Positions 56,921 through 64,000 of a stretch of DNA of 64,000 nt are shown one piece after another. The stretch is from Arcuatula senhousia (lineage: Eukaryota > Mollusca > Bivalvia > Mytilida > Mytilidae): the NCBI GenBank assembly GCA_963971305.1, contig OZ020307.1:12909501-12973500 (forward strand), read 5' to 3'. Numbering within the stretch: position 1 is the first letter of the stretch; every line of letters begins with the position of its first letter. The position numbers were made by a program, and so were the translations under genes. Under the pieces are notes generated by a model. It had not been told where the DNA came from. It was given only the letters and a program-made list of their open reading frames with translations, and searched no databases.

Positions 56921-57075
56921 CACAGGCGTTTGGGTCCAGGATTTTATTTTTATTTATTGTGTTTTAATAAAAAAATCTGGCCCTCGCTATAATACTATTT
57001 CCATAGAGACTAGATGAAATTTTTTATATACACGTTATTTGTAATCAAATAAAATCCTGGACCCAAACGCCTGTG
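56921..57075. mobile_element. 155-bp MITE with 8-bp target duplication
   Basis: Ends CACAGGCGTTTGGGTCCAGG and its exact complement at the right, flanked by GTTTCGTT on both sides (56913-56920, 57076-57083). An 8-bp duplication fits a hAT-type origin. Confidence 0.88.
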
Positions 57076-57203
57076 GTTTCGTTTTACGTTGTTTGGTCGC
57101 TGCACTTGCATGGGTTTAGTTATCTTCATTTATTGATGTGTTTACATGCGTTTTCTTTGTGTTATTTGTATAGTCGTTTCGTTTGCATATGTTTTACGTT
57201 AAA

Positions 57204-57517
57204 GGTAAAGGTAAGATTTATTTAACGTCTGTGAGTACACATCAGTGATGTGATATGTACACAAGTCAAACAATTAACATAAGCTCAGAAGAGCTTTTGA
57301 CCGACGGCAAGATTAACGACCGTTTGGCTAATGGAAGTCTCTTGAATGGTCGCCAGGCTTGTGTGGGAGGAAAGCCCGATATTCCAAGCTGGAAAATCGA
57401 TGAAACCCACGAGCAACGGTAGGTGCCTGGAAACCTTGACACGTGTGGGGCCCGAACCCACAGAGGTGTCGACCTGTGATTTAAAGTCCAGTGCCTTAAC
57501 CACTCGGCCACCGCGCT
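57204..57517 (-). mobile_element. tRNA-derived SINE
   Basis: On the minus strand: GGGAGCGCGGTGGCCGAGTGG start, RNA polymerase III box A TGGCCGAGTGG (57500-57510), box B GGTTCGGGCCC (57448-57458), a ~200-bp body and a (TTACCTTT)-type tail ending near 57204. The head resembles a class II tRNA (Leu/Ser type) but the 3' acceptor half is missing, so it is a SINE, not a tRNA gene. It splits a 'ttttacgttgtttggtcgctg' tandem. Confidence 0.85.
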
Positions 57518-58478
57518 CCCGTTGTTTGGTCGCTGCATTTGCATGGGTTTAGTTATCTTTTTCTATTGGTGTGTTTGCTTGTTTTTCCTGGTGTTATTTG
57601 TATATAGTTGATGCGTTTACATTTATTCGCCAATTGTTTTGTTGATTTGTTCCTTTGCACATTTCTTATTGTGCTCCTTGATTGTTGCGTTTCGTTTGTT
57701 TTCGTTGTTTTGTTTGGTGGTGACATATGTGTTGTTTGGACAACAAATAACAGGTAAACACAAACCAAGAGATAAAATTTGCGTTTATTACAGTCAGAGC
57801 ATTGACCTAATCGTTCAGTGTTAAACGTAGGTTTTATAACACAAGGCCAAAGGTTTATTAGTACATGGATTACAATAGCAGAACGCATGGACACAACAAG
57901 ACAAACATAGTGCTTAACCCATTGAAACGTATGATTGACAATTCATATTATTTGCAGTCATCTTTGGCCATGATATAATAATGGACTTTAAACCTAATAT
58001 ATAAGATATATTTCGGGAGAGACACAATTTCTGATAACCCTATCCATGTACAAAATTTATTTAAACATAAGATTGATGTCATTCGATTGAGTAAGTTCGA
58101 TTTATCTTGAAGGGATAGTATATTTAACATTGTAGCACATTTTTCAAATCATTCAGTTGTCATAAGGTATCGGTCTATCAAATCAAGATAAGTTCTAATT
58201 ACAAAGAATGGAGTAGTTTAACGGACTATTTAATGGAACAGTAACCTAATACCAAGAATCTTAGCCCAGTGACATTTTCATTGGTCTAAAAACATACAAA
58301 TTCCTGGTTTCAAAATAAACAAAATAAAAATCCAACAAACTTATTTATATTGAACACATATTTGATATAAAAATAAACTGAAAAAAGCCAAATTCATCGT
58401 ATTTATTCATTTCGGACGATGCCCCATAACATTTGTGTTATCTCTTGTTTCGGCACACAGTGGGCTCCAAGTATTTTA
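57518..58478. other. No gene recognised
   Basis: The first ~100 bp repeat sequence from 57085-57200 ('gtttggtcgctgca', 'catgggtttagttatc'), an imperfect ~110-bp direct duplication. The rest is AT-rich without exons. Confidence 0.45.
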
Positions 58479-58875
58479 AGGTACAGATGTGCGGTCCAGA
58501 AATTTTTTACCCACCCCATTCATATACCCTCCTGTTAAAATAAAAACATCTTTCTAATGGGTATATCATGTGACCTATTCATATATTGATATCTATGAAA
58601 ATGCAGATATAACCACTGCTGCAATTACATGAATATGCTTAAAATTTACATATTTAATAGATATTCTATTCAAATCAAAATGTAAAAGATAAAATTTCTA
58701 AATACATGTAGTTAGGGTCACGAGGAGGTAGGCTTCGATGCTGGAGTCATTCTTTTTCTATCAATATATAACATTTGTGAAAAGTTCACCTTATATAAGC
58801 AGCATCTGAAAATTCCACCCTTTTCACATATAGCGCACCCAAAAAGAAGCCCTGTTGGGCCGCACATATGTACCT
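58479..58875. mobile_element. MITE with AGGTACA-ATGTGCGG ends
   Basis: Inverted ends 'aggtacagatgtgcggtcca' and 'tgggccgcacatatgtacct'. 397 bp, no frame. Confidence 0.72.
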
Positions 58876-59861
58876 ACCTATATAATGGAAGTTACCCCCT
58901 TTCTTAGTGTTGCGCATGTTGTGTGTTTGTTGTTTTTTTTTGTGTTGGTGTTTGTGTTTTTGTCAATGTCTTCTACAAATCGCATCACTTTACAGGATAA
59001 AAGTCATAAAAGATCATAAAAGCACCGATTCCATTTACAATACTATCAAGGTCTACGTACACCAGATGATGATTTTATACTACGAAGAAGTAGAGGAAGA
59101 GCTCTCCTTTACTTGTTATGAATGTAGGGGGCATATAGTGTTCGGGTCTGTCGTCCACCCGTCCCAAATGCTGCAAGATGTAGCATTGTCTTTGGGACAT
59201 ATTTTTGATTTATATAATTTCATCTACCCACTCCTGGCTACAACTATATTCTATCAACAACTTTTATCATAATTTATTATATATTTTTAAATAGAGATTG
59301 ATCAAGATACTAAATATAGTAAAATAGTAAAAACGAGGAACTTAGAAAGTATGCTCAGGCTATTTTTAGTGTGTGGAATTTGTTTAAATGAAAATAGCTT
59401 GCCAGGTAGTGTAAGATATAATTTTACCTACTATTCCAAGAATGTGTGGTCTTGTTTAAAACTTAAGTTCTATACAGCACATGATTCATAAGGTTTGGAT
59501 AAGTTCTGGAGTTCGTAGTTGGAATGGTAGGTAGCCAGACTTTCTCACTATGACAAGGGGAGAACATAAACAGCTAAGGCTTTTTAAGCAATATTATTTA
59601 ATTTAATTATTCAATAATATTATTATTCAGAAATTGAAAAAAAAACTATTTTGAAATGCCGAATGACTTTGCAACAACGAAAAAAACATACATGTATTAA
59701 CGTCGCATATATAACATAAGTCATGTAAGTATTCAACAAATAAATCTTTGAAGTCAATTTCTAAAATTACATGATTTTTTTTTTAATTTAGCTCAATGTT
59801 AAGAATAAGTTAAGACATCATAGTAAAAAATAACACTTTTGTTTTAGCAGTCCCATTCACA
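58876..59861. other. Upstream region of the 168-aa bZIP gene
   Basis: 59124-59175 is a 5' fragment of the ATGCCCC-family element ('gggggcatatagtgttcgg'). The frame 58907-59272 runs through it and is not convincing. An acceptor 'ttttagcag' at 59842-59850 marks the end of a probable 5' UTR intron. Confidence 0.45.
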
Positions 59862-61152
59862 ATGAAGAGAGAAGTTGATACCTGCGGATTCCGGTTACCT
59901 TCGGATGCGTTTGATCTGGACGGAGAACTGATAGGTAAAGCCAAAGAATCTGTGGAAAAGGAATCATTACTACCTCTTATAAAAGACGAACTCAGATGTC
60001 GGATCCAGACTCGACGACTATCTCAGGGATTAGGAGAACTTAAAGTTGATTTTAAAATCAAACCTCCACAACCAGTAAGTTTGCATGCTTTGTTTTATTA
60101 TAAATATTTATTGATCTATAACCCGAGAAATAACCCCATTCATTTCAGTAAATAAAGGTAATAACAAAACTATCGAACTTGAAGAAATGGCCTTTTCTAG
60201 AAAGTTATATATTGCCAAAGATACACCTAAAATTCAGTACCAATAACACATAACAGTCTCCAGAAGATATACAGTTCATGTAGCACCATTTGCAAAACAA
60301 CAGACACCAAGATCAATGGGAAGATTTTTAGAAGAATTGCTTTCCATAAACTTATATTATCAATTTGTTATTTAGTTTATTTAATAGTATTTTCGTGTTG
60401 TTTCTCTCGCCAGCTCTCGGAAGATGAAGTATTAAAGCTAAAAACACGAAAAATGTGCAATAGAAGTTCAGCCAAAAGATGTAGAGAGAAAAAGAAACAG
60501 ATTTTAACCCTACAAGAGAAGGTAAGTTAAGTTTATATTACATGTATAGCATATTTTGTTTTATTTGTTACACGACTGAGAATGGTTATTTCTCGTTTTA
60601 ATCAAGTTTGTTAGTAGGTTGATGTGTTCTGTTTTCGTTTTCTAATATTTTTTCTACTATTAAAAACAAAACCACCGTGCACTATAAAATGTTTGCTAAA
60701 CAGTTTTTACTCACTTTATGACATTCACCACAAAGTGACCTTTTTAAAATACTATCTTTTTTTTATCGTTCTGAAAGCTTCAATTCTATATTTATTGTGC
60801 TATACAGCTGTGCAGGATTTTATTTTAATCCTTAAAGCGTGCCGAAATTTTTTTCAAAGAAATTGAGGTGGGAAGATACCGTATATATAGCGTGTGATTG
60901 GGTATAATGTATTTCAATCTCATCTTTTTGCAACTTTTGTTATAATTGTTCCTTTTACCATTCCAGGAACTGCAATTGTTGAAGGAGAAAAACAGAATAC
61001 TAAAACAAAGAATACACTGCTTAGAAACAGAGAAGGACTATTATATGACAAATCTCTGTAGACATCCGGTCATATCGAAAGTCTTAAATGATTTCTTAGA
61101 GGGAAATAACAATGATTTATCAAAGAGCGAAGTGGTTTATCAACAGAACTAG
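59862..61152 (+). CDS. ATF3-like bZIP transcription factor (168 aa)
   Basis: Three phase-0 exons: 59862-60074 (71 aa, donor CCA|GTAAGT), 60414-60521 (108 bp, acceptor 'tctctcgccag') and 60967-61152 (61 aa plus TAG, acceptor 'ttaccattccag'). Exon 1: FRLPSDAF...SLLPLIKDELRCRIQTRRLSQ, very close to the gene at 54320. Basic region: TRKMCNRSSAKRCREKKK. Zipper d positions: Gln, Leu, Leu, Leu, Tyr; Asn at the central a position. The ETEKDYYM...HPVI block matches the neighbour's ETEKEDYL...SPVI. Predicted nuclear bZIP dimer. The first zipper Leu is Gln, so the zipper is short. Head-to-tail with the genes at 54320 and 62722. Confidence 0.9.
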
Positions 61153-61553
61153 TCGGACTAAGGATTTTTACTTGGAGCCTTATTTTAAACAGACAGCTTT
61201 AAAAAAACTATACATTTTATATAATTTGTAGTATGTTGTGTATGATATCCAACCATAGTGCTTTCAATTCGTTGTGTTGATCTACAATGATACTTGTGTA
61301 TGTTTTATAATTTGCCATATCTTCGAATTCGTTTTGTATTTGTTTGTGATTTTGGACATTTATTTGGTTTTTATGTACAATTTCGTTGTAATAATAGTCT
61401 CTATATATCCCGAGTATGGAGATTTATTTTGTTTTATTCTCTTTTATACATTGTGTAGTTTACAAAGATTAGAATTGTGCCATAATATAATTTTTCTGTG
61501 TTAAACTTGTGTTTTTTTCTCATTTTTTTGTATCATCGTTGTTGGTTTAATTG

Positions 61554-61559
61554 AATAAA
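61554..61559 (+). terminator. Polyadenylation signal of the 168-aa bZIP gene
   Basis: AATAAA about 400 bp after the stop codon, following T-rich sequence. The 3' UTR frame 61274-61504 is not supported as a gene. Confidence 0.55.
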
Positions 61560-62700
61560 CAGAGATGTTGTATGGAAAATTTCTAGCTATTTTACAGTAG
61601 TTCAGAATAATGAAAGGATCATTCAAATATGAAAAAATACAAGAATCCGAAAAGATATGCAGTCAGCACAACTTTATACCTTAAAAAGTGAAGTGAAATC
61701 TTTTTGCATACTGGTTTTAAATTCTTGTTAGTTTGAGAGTTATAAGTTAGTTGCCTTACAATAAAGAAGCTAGCCCTTTTTGTATTAAGAATTCTGTAAA
61801 GTTTAACGATCTAATATTAATGATAATGAGATGTGGAATTAGCGTACGTTATGGAAACACCCAGATTCCTAAATGACCCTAAATGTTACCAGCGGTTGAT
61901 TCTCGCCGTCATGTCATAAACTAAATGCATTACAAACGATTCCGTATTTATACAAATTCCAAGATAACTAAACTGACATCTCAAAACATCATTTCTTGGA
62001 TATCGATCTTCTGTGATCTATAAATATATATTTGTTGATTGATTCAGAAATGACAGTTGTATGTTTTTCCATTGCTTATTATTACTCATTTTTAGTATTA
62101 ATCATTATTAAGTAAGCTTTCATAATTGGAAACTCATGATTTCATTTCCAACAAACTCACCAACAGTATAAGGTATGCATTTATACTTTTCATTTTAAAT
62201 TTCTATTTATTATAAAAAACGTCAGTTATCTATATTTATTAGGTAAAAACCGCTTTGGATTATCTCTTAGATATTTATAGTCATTGGACGTATAGACATA
62301 ATACACAGAGAATGTTCATTAAAACATCTAGCACAGAACAGAACTAGCAAAAACACATGCAACAGAAATAGTGCCACTGACACTAACATTTGACAATTGT
62401 AGTTTTTCATACTTTTCATAACTTATAAATGCATGCTAGTCATGCAGACATTATTTATTCCATTTGAATTGAAGAGCAGGTTTGACACTAAAATGGGTTT
62501 AACCCTACATTTATGCCTGTACCATAATCAGGACCTTTAATTATGATCTTCAATTTTTTTTTCCTTACAAAAGCTAGAGAACCTATATTTACACAACAAA
62601 TTTCAACATTACACAGTTTTGGTACTTCATCGTATTGCCTAAATAATTGCATATTCCCTATATGATTTAGATTTAATCTTTACACGAACTTTACCAACAG
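61560..62700. other. Intergenic between two bZIP genes
   Basis: AT-rich, with no recognisable exon or repeat family. It would contain the promoter and any 5' exon of the gene at 62722. The acceptor 'actttaccaacag' ends at 62700. Confidence 0.45.
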
Positions 62701-62721
62701 TATATTGAATTGCTTGATGCA

Positions 62722-63552
62722 ATGACCACAACAAATATCAAACTACTGATAGATGCTGCCGAAGTTATGGACAGAATTAATACTGGCCGTGAGGTTGTCA
62801 TCAGAGACAGAGTGAAGGCAGGGCTGAGGGAAAAGATACAGACCAAACGGTTAATCCATGGACTGGGTGAACTGAAAATCGATCTCTGTGACAAACCAAT
62901 TCATGAGGTAAGAAACAAGAAATGGTACAAACAACAAACCATGTCTTAAACCTTTCAGAAAAAAGTTTCCCTTGCAAGTGTCGCGCCCTGTCTGTTCTTT
63001 TTGGGGTAAACAAATACATGACATGACTATTTACTAACAGTTTTGTGTAAGCAAGTGGCTTGATCCCAGGCGTTACTTTGTGCAATTAGCAAATGCATCA
63101 TGCAAATAATGTATCGTAGGTAAATATATTCTCACAAATTAGAATGAATAATGCGGACTATTAAAAAAGTTTTAGATACAGCATGTAGGAAAACTTAAAT
63201 ATAAACCAACATAAATCAGGAAAATAGCCAGACATCTGCGGATTGCCTACCTTTTTCTAATTTTCTTTAAAAATAATTCGTATTCTATTATAGCCAGCAA
63301 AAAAACAAAAATGTAAATGCATCTACATCGAATTTGTCACAATTAGAAAAAGTCTTATTTTTAATTTGGATTTTGCTGTTGTGGTTAAATTTGAAGTCTT
63401 GGCAAAACTTAGTATAATATATTTTGGTTTATTTTCAATTCTAGCCAAAAGAAGAAGACATGGTGAAACAGAACATGAGGAGGCAGAGAAACCGCGAAGC
63501 AGCAAGAAAATGTCGGTGGAAGAAGAAAACAACGCTGGATCAACTATCGAGG
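62722..63552 (+). CDS. ATF3-like bZIP transcription factor, first two visible exons (partial)
   Basis: Exon 62722-62907 (62 aa, donor GAG|GTAAGA) and exon 63445-63552 (108 bp, acceptor 'tcaattctag', donor AGG|GTGAGC). The zipper exon lies beyond the window. Exon 1 ends RVKAGLREKIQTKRLIHGLGELKID, the same pre-basic motif as in the two upstream neighbours. Basic region: RRQRNREAARKCRWKKK, the closest of the five to the FOS/ATF3 consensus. The 5' end is uncertain: the frame is open from the acceptor at 62700, so the exon may be internal with coding upstream, or translation may start at ATG 62722. Predicted nuclear bZIP dimer. Confidence 0.82.
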
Positions 63553-63774
63553 GTGAGCATTTTAATTGTGGCTATTAATTTTCAATTTATATTAATCTCA
63601 AACCTTTATTTGTCTTGTAAGAAATATCATGTATGCACAGTATGCATTATCAAAATCACGCATGTTAAGTCAAAAACATAACACTTTAACACTTTAAACA
63701 AAACTCCACGGATCAATATTATAAAGAGGCGTATCTATATACTCTTAAAGCTACAAATATAGAACAGCATTACC

Positions 63775-64000
63775 ATTCGCGATAGGTGTTAGTTTCCGGC
63801 CGTCGTAAACTTTTTTGTAAGACTTTTGTGGACAATGAATTGCTTGAAGGTATAATAGCTAGTCATCTGATTTTTGGTATACAGACAGTTCAGGTCAGTA
63901 TGGTCTTTGCAACTGACACCATGCCGTGTGACCCTGACCCCATTTTCACGCTCCAGTGACTTTGTGAACTTAAGTTTTTTTTTTCAGACCGTTAACTTTT
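63775..64000 (+). mobile_element. TGTCTCGCC-family tandem-core element, cut by window end
   Basis: 'gcgataggtgttagtttccggccgtcg' leader, then units with 'gtaagacttttgtggacaat', 'ggtatacagacagttcagg' and 'accatgccgtgtgaccctga', as at 5717-6675. The 5' hairpin is degraded; the 3' end is outside the window. Confidence 0.72.

Noticed and set aside
57440..57517. Functional tRNA gene on the minus strand
   Set aside because: Box A and box B are good, but no acceptor stem closes, and a long body with a microsatellite tail follows; it is a SINE head.

Overview
This window is eukaryotic, AT-rich and repeat-dense. Coding exons are small and bounded by GT/AG introns, and most of the sequence is transposon-derived. 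The repeat types point to a bivalve mollusc, most likely a mussel (Mytilus-like): type I hammerhead ribozyme 'retrozymes', inverted-repeat elements with tandem-repeat cores, tRNA-derived SINEs, and CR1/L2-like LINEs with microsatellite tails. The species assignment is inference; the gene structures below are read from the sequence.

Layout. 1-3769: 3' end of a ZDHHC4-type palmitoyltransferase gene. The start of its DHHC exon, with the splice acceptor, is repeated about ten times in tandem (1599-2795). 4730-7930: an array of ~35-bp units that copy the catalytic core and stem II of a hammerhead ribozyme, interrupted by an inverted-repeat element. 8000-16382: decayed repeats, a dead reverse transcriptase, a TTAA-flanked element and a 1.86-kb foldback element.

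16401-42045 and 42607-53426: two head-to-tail copies of one ancestral segment of ~11 kb. Each carries one bZIP gene (483 and 319 aa). Copy 1 has grown to ~26 kb by insertions (Tc1-like, 4.85-kb TIR element, 1.7-kb foldback element, full-length 6.6-kb LINE). Copy 2 carries others (1.0-kb element with 8-bp TSD, retrozyme dimer, CAGTGGCGTAG element). Each copy often keeps the other's empty site, so several insertions can be mapped to the base with target-site duplications.

54320-63552: three more bZIP genes in the same orientation (171 aa, 168 aa, and one cut by the window edge). All five bZIP genes share an architecture: a first coding exon ending in a K-x-E-L...Q-x-(R/K)-R-L-like motif, a 108-bp phase-0 exon with the basic region, and a last exon with the leucine zipper. 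This is the FOS/ATF3/JDP2 gene structure. The window is therefore a local expansion of ATF3-like stress-type transcription factors, two of them recent duplicates and three older and divergent.

Most notable: intact hammerhead ribozymes and a large array of their core; the exon/acceptor array in ZDHHC4; the insertion of a TA-target transposon exactly into the TATA box of one bZIP gene, which rebuilt the box; and a ten-fold 17-residue repeat expansion in that same gene.
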